64,000 bases of DNA from Trichomonas vaginalis G3. Taxonomy: Eukaryota; Parabasalia; Trichomonadida; Trichomonadidae. Below the pieces are notes generated by a model. That model was given only the letters and a program-made list of their open reading frames with translations. It was not told where the DNA came from and ran no database searches. The DNA is taken from positions 2,976,001 to 3,040,000 of the forward strand of contig NC_067208.1 of assembly GCF_026262505.1 (NCBI RefSeq). The letters are read 5' to 3'. Positions 48,867 through 58,139 of the stretch are shown here, piece after piece. The translations under genes were made by a program, and so were the position numbers. The first letter of the stretch is position 1; every line of letters starts with the position of its first letter.

Positions 48867-50663
48867 AAATGAAGTCAAATGCTCTTTCTTGAAAATTTGA
48901 ATTATTTTACAATTTTTCTAAAGATATATAAAATTTCAATAGGCATACAATATTTCAATAGACATATATGATTTCAATAGACCTATAAGAATTCAATTAA
49001 CATATATTATTTCAGTAAGGTGGAGATTTGTTCAACTCATGTTCAATATTATAAAATATATATCATTGTGAATATAACACCTATAAAATATAAAATTATC
49101 AGATGATTTTAAATTAAATTGTAAGCAAATAGTTCGATATTCTAGAATGAAATGGCTGCCGATGACTTCTTGATAATGATTTCGCCTGTGATAAATCGAT
49201 AAAACGCCATCGAAGCCATCGATATGCACTAGTTCTGGATGTAAAGTGGAAAATTATAGTATAACTTATATTGCTGATGACTCGTAAATGGACAAAATAT
49301 ATTTTATTCGAATGGATGTTAGTTTTTATGATATTTCTATTATACTATATATGTCAAATCATTGTATAATATATATATAAGATAAATAGCCCGAATTTTT
49401 TTTTATAAAAAAAGTGTTTTTTCAAATTTAATAATAAATATTTTATTCTGCTTATAAATCATATTGTCTTGTAATATTTGATAAAATTATCACTGAATTC
49501 TTAATTAGTTTTTTTTAAAATATCAATTTTGATTTATTGGACTTGAAAATATTTTATTTATATTATAAATCATATTATCATTTAGTGTTTATCAAAATTA
49601 TGGTTCTTCGTTTTGTAGCTATATTTTGAATGACAATAGAAAAAAAAATACTAGAAACTAAATATGTATTTAATTTTATAAGTAAAAATTCACATAATGA
49701 TAATATATTTGTGAAGTTTATTTGAAGAAACGATTTTTATTAATTCAATTTTCATTATAGCATTATTTAGGTGAAGTGCTCTCAAATTGTGAGCCAGACA
49801 AATGTTTAATGGCTGCAATAAAGGAACATAGCTCAGGTGCGTTTGCATTGAATATTTATCGTTTTGATTTCACAAAACATCGTTGCGTTTAATCAAAAAT
49901 TTGATTAACTTAATAAATTTAAAGATTAAGCGATCTCATTTTAACACAATCGGTAAATTCAATACGTCTATGAAACAAAGCCATAATTTCTCGTAGTATA
50001 AAATATTTGATAAAATTTTATCGCTTACAGAGGTGGAATTAAAGGGTGAGAGATATATAGATAGACTATATATCTCTCACCCTTTAATTCCCTATACAAA
50101 GTTCGAAAACTTGGGTGCAATCAGATCTGATTGCACCCAAGTTTTCGAACTTCATGTAAAGAATTGCTTGCTATGATGTACTGATCATGAATCAGTACAT
50201 CATAGCAAGCAATTCTTCATCTTAAATATATTTTTCTTAATCAATACATAACTTGTTCGCAATTTGGTTTTAGACGCTATATTTTAATCTAATTTCGATT
50301 TTTTATAAAATCGCGTACTTCTAATAAAACGCGATTTCAAAAACAATCGCGATTTTTTTCTGTTCGCAATTTTTCAGAAGTTCGCGATTTTATAAAAAAT
50401 CGAAATTTTTCTTTGCGATCGAGATTTTAAAATTCGGTTGCGATTTTGCCTATTACACGAATTTAGAATATTAATTGATTCAAATTTAACTGCAGTAGTA
50501 GATGAGTGCGGGTTGTGTGACTTTTTTTGTTACATCTATATATAGACGATGCATTAAAATATATTTATTTATAAATCATTAAAAAATTAACATTAATTTA
50601 TAAATAATTTATTTTTTTATCTTTTATAAAAGAAGCTATATATATATAGATGATGTCAGATAT
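48831..50663. repeat. Long inverted repeat, right arm (1.83 kb)
   Basis: Reverse complement of 43941-45771. It runs from within the first codons of the transposase gene (minus strand) to within the first codons of the 50650 gene (plus strand), so it holds the whole divergent intergenic region. It contains the TIR-like sequence copy 3 (about 50270-50461, inverted) and the three palindromes at 50035-50217. It must include the promoters of both genes. Confidence 0.95.
50035..50217. repeat. Three consecutive near-perfect palindromes (right arm)
   Basis: Mirror of the left-arm set in reverse order: 50035-50091 (GGAATTAAAGGGTGAGAGAT arms, here perfectly paired), 50099-50152 (54-bp perfect palindrome) and 50159-50217 (27-bp arms, loop CATGA). 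The one-base imperfection of the left copy of the first stem is absent here. Confidence 0.98.
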
Positions 50664-51237
50664 TCCGCGATTAATTAAACATTGTTTAAATCCTGAATGG
50701 GTTAAACTTCAATTTAAAAATGAAGATTGTGAATTATTAAATGAATATGAAAGCCAAAATAAGCTAATGAGGTATAAATATAATGATAAAGAATATTTAA
50801 TTTCATGGAATCAATGGAGTCATAATCAAAGACCTCATAAACGAGAAGAAGAAATTGAAAATAATGAAATGGAAATCATTGATGACATTAAAGAGGATGG
50901 AATTCCTAAATTTTGTAGAAAAACCTTTAGAACTAAGTTAGGAGCATATAAACGTAGAGTATTAAATCCTGAATATCTTAAACATTTATTTAAAAAGGAA
51001 GATTGTGAATTATTAAACGTTAATGATTATGAAAATGCAAAATCAAAACTGAGATATAAATATATTGGAAGTGATGAAAGATGCAAAGATAAAGATAAAG
51101 TTTATACAGTTTCATATAATAACTGGCACACGTTAGGGATTAGAAAACATTTAGGAGATTATGGTAAAAGTTCTGAATTCTTTAAATCTAGTATATACGA
51201 GAGAGTAAAAGAAATTAGATATAATTATCATTCATGA
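50650..51237 (+). CDS. Two-repeat basic protein, unknown
   Basis: 195 residues from ATG 50650 (a second ATG follows at once). Two copies of a roughly 60-residue module: copy 1 has KHCLNPEWVKLQFKNEDCEL and WNQWSHNQ, copy 2 has RRVLNPEYLKHLFKKEDCEL and YNNWHTLGIRKH, joined by an acidic linker. The module (LNPE-x-LK-x-x-F-K-x-EDCELL plus RYKY and a Trp near its end) looks like a small DNA-binding or zinc-free helical fold; I do not recognise a named family. Its first codons lie in the inverted repeat, so the promoter is shared with, or copied from, the arm. Confidence 0.6.
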   Translation: MMSDIPRLIKHCLNPEWVKLQFKNEDCELLNEYESQNKLMRYKYNDKEYLISWNQWSHNQRPHKREEEIENNEMEIIDDIKEDGIPKFCRKTFRTKLGAYKRRVLNPEYLKHLFKKEDCELLNVNDYENAKSKLRYKYIGSDERCKDKDKVYTVSYNNWHTLGIRKHLGDYGKSSEFFKSSIYERVKEIRYNYHS

Positions 51238-51360
51238 ATGAAAAATAAACTTTAAAAATTCATGTCTTACATTTATGAATAATTTATTTTTATTTTGTAT
51301 GAAACCAATATTAAAAATTCATGTCTTACATTTTTTGAATAATTTATTTTTTTAATTCGT

Positions 51361-52235
51361 ATGAAAATGAGTGTCAAGACTAACGACGTTAAAAAATTGG
51401 GATTCACAAACGAGGAAATAAAGGATATATTAGAGGAGGCGGGTTATGAAGTTAATAAATATTATTTAAGAAATTGTCAAAAATTCGCGGAGTTATTAAA
51501 TGATTTAGATTATGATGGAAAAATGAATAAAGATGATGTTATAAATTTCTTATATCCCACATCTGAAGAAGAAAAACCTAAAGAACCTGATGTTTTCCCT
51601 GAATATTATGAAGAACGGATTAAAGATGATGAATATGATGAAATTGAAAGACTGGAAAAAATAAGAGATGAAATAGATGAAAAAATTAAGGAATTAAGAG
51701 AAGTTGAAAAATATAATGAGAATGAAGTAGAGGGTTTAATGAATATCCCAGCTTCAGAATCAGAAGTTCAAAAATCTCATGAAGAAAGATATAAAAATTA
51801 CTTTTTGGAATCTACTAAAAATTTATTAGATGGTGAAATAGATGAAACACTTTCAGAAGAAGGCACAAAATTTATTCATAAACATAAGTTACAATTTATT
51901 GACGATGGAGATTATCCATGTATATTACTTTCACCTCCTCTTGATTCTGAAAAATTCAAAAAAGCAGTGAAAAATGTAACATATGCAACAAATACGATTA
52001 AGAAAGAAGACCATATATTTACACAAATTATTATTTAAATAAATGTACAGGTGTTGATAAAGTTTTTGATTTGTTAGATAAAATATCAAAAGAAACAATT
52101 GGTACATATAAAATTTTTATGCGATTGTGGTTTCATTATTGAAGATACTAATAATGTTTCATATGAAAGAACAGCACCGAAGGAAGACGAAGTTGAAAGG
52201 TCTATACCATTCGTTATTAAGAATAAAAAGATATG
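51361..52235 (+). pseudogene. Acidic element protein, broken
   Basis: The frame from ATG 51361 gives 225 residues: an N-terminal helical domain (GFTNEEIKDILEEAGYEVNK, then MNKDDVINFLYP), a Glu-rich coiled-coil middle (YDEIERLEKIRDEIDEKIKE), and a folded C-terminal region (LQFIDDGDYPCILLSPPLDS). Coding-like sequence goes on to about 52235. Function unknown; as an element gene it looks broken, with about two breaks. Confidence 0.5.
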
Positions 52236-52472
52236 AAAACTTATAAACATTATATTTATTCATTTATTTCAGAAAAAATGGAAGCAACCCATAAAACATC
52301 ATCTCATCATTTTATAGCTATTCATACATTCCTTTTCAAAGTTGTGAAATTAAATAAGACAGGAATTAGATTTAATGTATCAGGGTACGCATTCTTGAGT
52401 AAATTAAAATGTATTCGTCACGTCGCAGATGATAAAAATTTATGTGTTCTTAATTCATTTTATGGACTTTAG
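52233..52472 (+). CDS. Small ORF, possibly a gene end
   Basis: 79 residues from ATG 52233. The second half (NKTGIRFNVSGYAFLSKLKC and RHVADDKNLCVLNSFYGL) looks like folded protein; the first half is less convincing. It follows the broken acidic gene at once, so it may be part of the same decayed gene rather than a separate one. No family is recognised. Confidence 0.3.
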   Translation: MKTYKHYIYSFISEKMEATHKTSSHHFIAIHTFLFKVVKLNKTGIRFNVSGYAFLSKLKCIRHVADDKNLCVLNSFYGL

Positions 52473-52535
52473 CCCTGGACTTTAAAAAAATAAACTTTAT
52501 TTTTATTTATTTTTTAATTTTTTATTCTTACATAA

Positions 52536-52733
52536 ATGAACAAAAACGGAACAGCTAAAATGAATGATAATCAAATAAGAGCCGAAGGTAGAAGGTTATT
52601 TAAACGCTTCTATAACATTCCTGATGGTGTTAATCCTAAAACTCGTAGAAGTTATTTAAATGAAGCCATAGATGCATATGAAGGATTTGACATTTCATCA
52701 GAAAGTGAGGTTAGCAAGAATGTTAAACGTTAA
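52536..52733 (+). CDS. Small basic protein overlapping the polymerase start
   Basis: 65 residues from ATG 52536. Basic and helical (IRAEGRRLFKRFYNIPDG, then RRSYLNEAIDAYEGFD). Its last 62 bp overlap the start of the polymerase frame (52672). In protein-primed systems a small basic protein before the polymerase could be a terminal-protein candidate, but that is speculation from position. No motif is diagnostic. Confidence 0.45.
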   Translation: MNKNGTAKMNDNQIRAEGRRLFKRFYNIPDGVNPKTRRSYLNEAIDAYEGFDISSESEVSKNVKR

Positions 52734-55700
52734 TATTGATTTTTATTATTGTGACCCTCAACCAGAAGACGTAGACATAAATAAGGTAGACTTTCCATTA
52801 GTGGAATCAATAATGATAGATCCAGAATTTGAAACAGTAAATATTTTATTAACACAGAGTCCATGTGGAAAACTTCACGCTGACAGAATTACAGACGTTG
52901 AAGCACTCACAGGATATAAAGTTTGCCCCTTTTGCAAAGAAGAAGTATATTCTATCCGTGATGACCCAGAAAGGAAAAACCAAAGAAGATTTTTAAAGCA
53001 TTGTGAGAAATGTGAGGAAAATAATGGAAGATTAATTCAAGACGTTCAATTGCAAAACACACAACAACCATATGCACCACATATCACGAAACAGAAGATA
53101 TATCAATGGCTATTAGCACATAATTTGCAGGAATATTATAAACCAACAAGATATTATATTACTTTTGACTTCGAAACATTAGAGACTAAAGAAGAACTTC
53201 AACTTTCTGAATGTGCAACTTTGAACGCTTACTTAAAACCATTCATGGTATCATCAACGGTTAAATTAAACGATAAAACATTTACGAGGAATTTTTGCTT
53301 AACATCAAGTGATTCGTTCATCTCTGATTGGATTGAATTTTTATTTTCAACCTGTTCATTAGTTGCTAAATCAAATATTGAACAATATGAAGAATTAATG
53401 AAGTCGCAAACGGACCAAACGGCGGGGACTTTGTCCCATACATTAAATGAAAAACAGAAGGAAGCATTTAAAGAACTTCTAGATGAGGAATTCAATAAAG
53501 TGAATATCATAGGTTTTAATTCGGGAAAGTTTGATTTAAATTTAATTCTTCGTGATTTAAACACTGCAAAATGGAAAATAAAATCAATGCTGGGTTCTTC
53601 TTCTCAATTTAAGCAAATCATTGTAAAGAAAACAAACTGTCCATATGAATTAAGATTTATTGACATCAGAAATTATATAGCGGGTGGAACATTAGACCAA
53701 TTCACTCAAGATTTCGGAAACAATAAATCACGTGTTAAATCCTTTTTCCCTTATCAATTCATCACATGGGAGAATTACGAAGATGAATTATATAAAGTGG
53801 AACCATTCACTCAAGATTCATTTTATTCAGCATTAACTCAAGAAACAATATCCGATTCAGATTATCAAATATATCTCAATGATGCTAAAAATTTTGAGAA
53901 TAGATTAGAATATTTTATTCATTATTGCAATAAAGACGTTGAAATTATGATTGACCCAATTGATAAAATTATTGAAGAAACATTTGTTTATAAAATTGAC
54001 ATGCTTCATAATCTTTCTTTATCATCGAATGCATCAATGATTCGTTACGCGTTAGCATATAAGAACTTCAATCCTAACGAAACATATCCAGAAGAAGAAA
54101 ATGTGGAATCAAGTTTTGAATTAACAAAAAAGTATTGGAAATATAAAATTGATTCATATAAGAAACAAGATGAAAAAGCAGAAAGGGATACTAAAAACAA
54201 TGTTTCAATGGATGACTATCAATACTATCACGATTTAATCCTTTCATCTAAATGCAAAATGTGTGGTAAAGCGTTTACATATGCTAATAAACCAACATTA
54301 GATAGAATCGATAATGAAAAACCACATACCAAAGAAAATTGTCAGTTAATGTGTTGTTATTGCAATGTCGTAAAATCAAATAAAGATGAAGATGTTCAAC
54401 GTTTAAGAATCAATTTAAGAAATTATACATTAAAAAATAATTTACCAATGACTCTAGATTCAGTTGAAGCTTATCACATCCTCCGTAATGGAATTACTGG
54501 TGGTTTATCAAATGTTCAACATAGAGTAAATCTTAAAGGAATCACGCACATTAATAAACTTTCATATAATCCAGAAACTAAAACTGTATCAAATGAGGAC
54601 ACTTCCAACATTATGACTCATTTCGTTGGTGTTGACTTTAATTCATTATATCCTTCATCATTTTCATCTAATCCTCATGATTTCATTCAATATACTGACC
54701 ATAAAATGTATATGCCGGGAAGATTGAATGGTGTTATCATTTGTGATACAGCAACAAAGAAAGCAAAAGCACTGGGAATAATTAAGAAGAAAAATACTTT
54801 ATTCGTGGCTGAAGTAAAGGGTCACATTGATGAAAAATACATTAATGATTACATAAACTTTTTACCAATAATAAGAAACTTTGATATTATCACAGATGAA
54901 AAAACAATTGGTGGTTTTATGTATAATTACATGAAATCAAACAATCTACCAGTTGACCAGAAACAGAGGAAATTAACTCAGTTAGCATCAACACACAACC
55001 AATATCAACCATTTTCTTCTTATTATCTTTGGTATCTAATAGACAGATTTCATTTTATCATTGATGACATTCAATCAATTTTAACATTTACGAAAAATAC
55101 TTGTTTTAATGAATTTGCGAATGAATTTATGAACGAAAGACAAAAGGCTGAATTAGAAGGAAATAAAGGAAAAAGTTTATTTTGCAAGATTTCACTTAAT
55201 GGATCATATGGTTACGATGCAATGAATACACAAAATTACGCAAAGACTAAAATAATGAATGCACAGAAGGCACGCGTTGCATGTATGTCAAATAAGTTTA
55301 AAAACATAAGAGAAATAGGAGAGGATACGTATCAAGTGATGCTTAAAGATAGATTTTATAGATGTGATACATGTTTACAAGAGGCATTCTTCACTTTAGA
55401 TAACGCAAAATACTGGTATTTGGTTTTCATTTATGATTTTATGTATAAATGCATGGATGTTAATCGTTTTCATTTCATTGAAGGTGATACTGATTCATCT
55501 TATTGGGCAATCGCTGGCGACCCAAATCTTCCTAACACTCAAGCATTTCAAGCAATTGTAACCGATAAAAAATTTTATGATAAAAACATTTACAAATTCG
55601 CACCTTTTGATTTCTTCTGTTTTAATGAGAAATTTAAACCTAAATTAAAGAATAAAGCTGAAGAAAAAGCACATGAGAAGAAGTTATTGGGTTTAGCAAT

Positions 55701-56013
55701 TGAGAAACAAGGTGATAACATGGTTGCTTTATGTCCTAAGTGTTATACTTCATTCAACGGTTCAATTGATGGAAGTGATTTTAAAAAGATTGCACAAAAA
55801 ATGAAAGGAGTTAGTTTACGACAAAATAAACAATTAACACCTAAAAATTATTTGGATATAATAAATGATAAAGTGATATTTGATGGTCAGAATATTAATT
55901 TACAACTTAAAAACGGGTCAATGACTCGCTTAACAATCGGTAAGACTGCATTAACAGGAGCACACACTAAGGCTGTATGTTGTGAAAATGGATGTTGTAT
56001 GCCATTTATTTAA
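52672..56013 (+). CDS. DNA polymerase B (protein-primed type) with inserted HNH domain
   Basis: 1,113 residues from ATG 52672 (later ATGs are possible). Residues about 80-120 hold a Cys-rich zinc-like motif (CPFCKEEVY ... CEKCEEN). Exonuclease motifs: ITFDFETLE near 166, IIGFNSGKFDLNLI near 283 and YFIHYCNKDVEIM near 414-426. At about 528-568 there is an HNH-type insert: CKMCGKAFTYANKPTLDRID, then HTKENCQLMCCYCNVVKSNK. Polymerase motifs: VDFNSLYPSSF near 655 (A), KISLNGSYGYDAM near 839 (B) and EGDTDSSYW near 939 (C). A final Cys pair-rich stretch (CPKCYTSF, CCENGCC) closes the protein. All key motifs are present, so it looks whole. Family role: proofreading, strand-displacing replication of the element. 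Confidence 0.85.
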   Translation: MHMKDLTFHQKVRLARMLNVNIDFYYCDPQPEDVDINKVDFPLVESIMIDPEFETVNILLTQSPCGKLHADRITDVEALTGYKVCPFCKEEVYSIRDDPERKNQRRFLKHCEKCEENNGRLIQDVQLQNTQQPYAPHITKQKIYQWLLAHNLQEYYKPTRYYITFDFETLETKEELQLSECATLNAYLKPFMVSSTVKLNDKTFTRNFCLTSSDSFISDWIEFLFSTCSLVAKSNIEQYEELMKSQTDQTAGTLSHTLNEKQKEAFKELLDEEFNKVNIIGFNSGKFDLNLILRDLNTAKWKIKSMLGSSSQFKQIIVKKTNCPYELRFIDIRNYIAGGTLDQFTQDFGNNKSRVKSFFPYQFITWENYEDELYKVEPFTQDSFYSALTQETISDSDYQIYLNDAKNFENRLEYFIHYCNKDVEIMIDPIDKIIEETFVYKIDMLHNLSLSSNASMIRYALAYKNFNPNETYPEEENVESSFELTKKYWKYKIDSYKKQDEKAERDTKNNVSMDDYQYYHDLILSSKCKMCGKAFTYANKPTLDRIDNEKPHTKENCQLMCCYCNVVKSNKDEDVQRLRINLRNYTLKNNLPMTLDSVEAYHILRNGITGGLSNVQHRVNLKGITHINKLSYNPETKTVSNEDTSNIMTHFVGVDFNSLYPSSFSSNPHDFIQYTDHKMYMPGRLNGVIICDTATKKAKALGIIKKKNTLFVAEVKGHIDEKYINDYINFLPIIRNFDIITDEKTIGGFMYNYMKSNNLPVDQKQRKLTQLASTHNQYQPFSSYYLWYLIDRFHFIIDDIQSILTFTKNTCFNEFANEFMNERQKAELEGNKGKSLFCKISLNGSYGYDAMNTQNYAKTKIMNAQKARVACMSNKFKNIREIGEDTYQVMLKDRFYRCDTCLQEAFFTLDNAKYWYLVFIYDFMYKCMDVNRFHFIEGDTDSSYWAIAGDPNLPNTQAFQAIVTDKKFYDKNIYKFAPFDFFCFNEKFKPKLKNKAEEKAHEKKLLGLAIEKQGDNMVALCPKCYTSFNGSIDGSDFKKIAQKMKGVSLRQNKQLTPKNYLDIINDKVIFDGQNINLQLKNGSMTRLTIGKTALTGAHTKAVCCENGCCMPFI

Positions 56014-56112
56014 AAATGCCACAGAAGAGACAAAAGGAACCGTAAATAATGGTTTTGATACTATGATTCAAAGAGGCGGGCACCCTTAAAACACTTATTT
56101 ATTTTTATATAA

Positions 56113-56814
56113 ATGAATAGCGTAGATTTAAAAAATTTAATTGATGATTTAGTACTTAATCAAAATTTTCTTAATTATTATGAATTAAAATCATATCTCC
56201 AAAAACATGATAACAATATAACGGGTGATGATATGGATTATTATTATTCGTATTATAAAAATGAAGTTTTGAAATATCATGATAAAATAATTTCTAAAAT
56301 TAAAGACAAAATTAAAAATAATGAATATTCAAAGGGAAAAAGTAAATCACAACTTAAACAATTGAAAGATTTCAAAAATAAAGTATTAACAGAAGAAGAT
56401 ATTGATGAATTATATAAATTATATAAATTATATAATCCTGAGCCGCAAAAACCAAAGGAACAAAAACAAAAGGTGCAAAACGCCCAGGTCCTTCAGACCA
56501 TAAATGAAGCACAAGCTTTAATTTATGATTCATTAGTTAAACCATATTCAGCCCGACTTTTAAATGAAGATCAACTTTTGGAATTCATCCTTCAACATAA
56601 ACTCGAAGCGGGAAAGTATATCAAACCTTTATATACAGCATATTTAAAACAAATGAATAGAATACATCCAGAATTAATGAAGGGGGGAATGAAATCCAAA
56701 ATCAAAGCAGATAAAATTAAACCACTTGCAACACCAAACCCCCAACGACAGTACCTCCTCCTCCTTCAGTTAATCCTTCATCATTCACTTTATTATATCC
56801 ATTTCAAACATTAA
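56113..56814 (+). CDS. Lys-rich helical element protein, unknown
   Basis: 233 residues from ATG 56113. Helical and very basic (KDKIKNNEYSKGKSKSQLKQ), with a Lys/Gln/Pro linker (EPQKPKEQKQKVQNAQVLQ) and a helical second half (PYSARLLNEDQLLEFILQHK). Its last part overlaps the zone where integrase-like sequence begins. It is the kind of basic protein that could coat DNA; no family is recognised. Confidence 0.45.
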   Translation: MNSVDLKNLIDDLVLNQNFLNYYELKSYLQKHDNNITGDDMDYYYSYYKNEVLKYHDKIISKIKDKIKNNEYSKGKSKSQLKQLKDFKNKVLTEEDIDELYKLYKLYNPEPQKPKEQKQKVQNAQVLQTINEAQALIYDSLVKPYSARLLNEDQLLEFILQHKLEAGKYIKPLYTAYLKQMNRIHPELMKGGMKSKIKADKIKPLATPNPQRQYLLLLQLILHHSLYYIHFKH

Positions 56815-56829
56815 AGAAGCAAAAAGATT

Positions 56830-57639
56830 TTAAAAAGGATTTCAAAATATTAAATAAACCAATTGACCCAAAAATTCAACCGTTAAAGGAAAAATTTAGT
56901 CGCCCTTCATTTGCACCATATCCATATTCATACGAAATCGATCATTTAGAATATTCAAGAGGAAACGTTACTTATTTATTTGCCATTAACATTAACACCA
57001 GATATTTATATTGCATTCCGGTGAAAGGGAAAACAGAACAGGAAACAAGAAGAGCTATTCAATACTTACTAGATCATGAAAGAGTAGATAATATAAGGGT
57101 GATGGTGATAAAGGATTTCAGGCAGCTATGGCTCATTATTTCCCACAAATTAATTTTTACTTTTCATCCTCTCCATATACGTTTCATAATAAAATAGTTG
57201 ATGCGGTAATGAGAACTCTTAGAGATGCGTTAGGGGTTAATGGTCAGATATACTGGGATGGAAATCATGACTCCATCATACAGCAGTTAGTATATTATTA
57301 CAATAATACATGGCATAGAACAATAAACATGAAACCGGTGGAAATGAAAAATGATATTTCAAAAGAATGGGAATATATTAGAAAGCAAATGGAAAGGTTG
57401 AATGATGTTAAACGTGAACAAATTAATTCGGGGCTCATGAATTTTAAACAAGGGATAAAGTTTTGATTCATCTCGATTATGGAAAAACTGATAAATCAAT
57501 GACAAAAAGAAGACGAAGATTTGACACAATAGCTGAATTTGTTAGATATATTAACGGCAATGCATTAGTTGAAGTTGACAATAAATTAATAGAAATTCCG
57601 ATTTATTTTATTACTCCATTATATTTAAATAATATTTAA
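56830..57639 (+). pseudogene. Retroviral-type integrase region of piece G, broken
   Basis: Integrase-like sequence in more than one frame. The core is visible as YEIDHLEYSRGNVTYLFAIN near 56930-56990, then DKGFQAAMAHYFPQINFYFS and DAVMRTLRDALGVNGQIYW near 57110-57250, the QQLVYYYNNTWHRTINMKP segment, and a basic C-terminal tail ending near 57639. The order matches Polinton integrases and the one at 8932-9891, although sequence similarity is low. It looks broken, with about two breaks. Confidence 0.65.
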
Positions 57640-57658
57640 TTTTTTTATTTCGTAAGAA

Positions 57659-57931
57659 ATGAGTAACAACGAAGCAGTCAAGAGTCCAGACGATGAATAT
57701 AAAAAGAAACTAAACAGAATTAAATCAAAAATATGTTATTACAAAAAGAAGCCACAATGTGGTGGGGTTGAAAACGATAAAGAGAGGAAAGAAATAATCG
57801 AAAAATTAGAAACTTATCGTTCAATCCTTAAACTGAGTGAAGCAAAAATAAAAGAATTTAATAGAATAAATAAATTGATTGGAAGAGATGAATTTAATAA
57901 AGATGAATTTTTAAACTCTATCCAAATTTAA
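57659..57931 (+). CDS. Small basic coiled-coil protein near the element end
   Basis: 90 residues from ATG 57659. Basic and helical (DEYKKKLNRIKSKICYYKKK, then KERKEIIEKLETYRSILKLS) with a Cys pair. Position between the integrase and the terminal satellite, with AT-rich spacer TTTTTTTATTTCGTAAGAA just before the ATG. No family is recognised. Confidence 0.55.
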   Translation: MSNNEAVKSPDDEYKKKLNRIKSKICYYKKKPQCGGVENDKERKEIIEKLETYRSILKLSEAKIKEFNRINKLIGRDEFNKDEFLNSIQI

Positions 57932-58092
57932 TTTTTATTCCTCTTCGACAACATCTCTCTTTCCATCATTACCGCATAACCACATTTTCTCAATTTTAGT
58001 GGTTTGTTATTTTTAACATGTTCTTGCATCATTTTTATCATTTCCTCCCTTGTTATGATTCGTGGTAAATTTTGAGCTTGTGGGGTATTCAT
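57928..58092 (-). CDS. Small basic ORF, 54 residues, at the element edge
   Basis: From ATG 58092 to a stop at 57928-57930, overlapping the stop of the + gene by 4 bp. Product starts MNTPQAQNLPRIITREEM and continues with a Met/Lys-rich helix (MIKMMQEHVKNNKPLKLRK) and one Cys. Its codon pattern is good for its length, and end-to-end overlap fits the compact layout of these elements. Function unknown. Confidence 0.5.
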   Translation of the reverse strand: MNTPQAQNLPRIITREEMIKMMQEHVKNNKPLKLRKCGYAVMMEREMLSKRNKN

Positions 58093-58139
58093 TTATGATA
58101 AAAATAAAAATTTGTTATCACTTATTTTATCGTGAAGTG

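Larger units (their letters stand above)
50650..58130. mobile_element. Polinton-like element, end piece G (polymerase and integrase)
   Basis: Small genes, a 1,113-codon DNA polymerase B, a coiled-coil gene, a retroviral-type integrase region and two small terminal genes, nearly all on the + strand, leading straight into the terminal satellite at 58.14 kb. Polymerase plus integrase next to a terminal repeat is the typical end of a Polinton. No capsid or ATPase gene is present. The polymerase looks whole; the integrase and the gene at 51361 are broken (about three breaks in all). It shares its terminal satellite with piece A at 1-6 kb. Confidence 0.7.

Noticed and set aside
43941-50663. Reading the 1.83-kb arms as simple TIRs of the PIF/IS5-type transposon
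   Set aside because: Arms extend into the first codons of both flanking genes and mirror flanking DNA beyond the TIR-like sequence, which a normal insertion with direct target duplications does not do.
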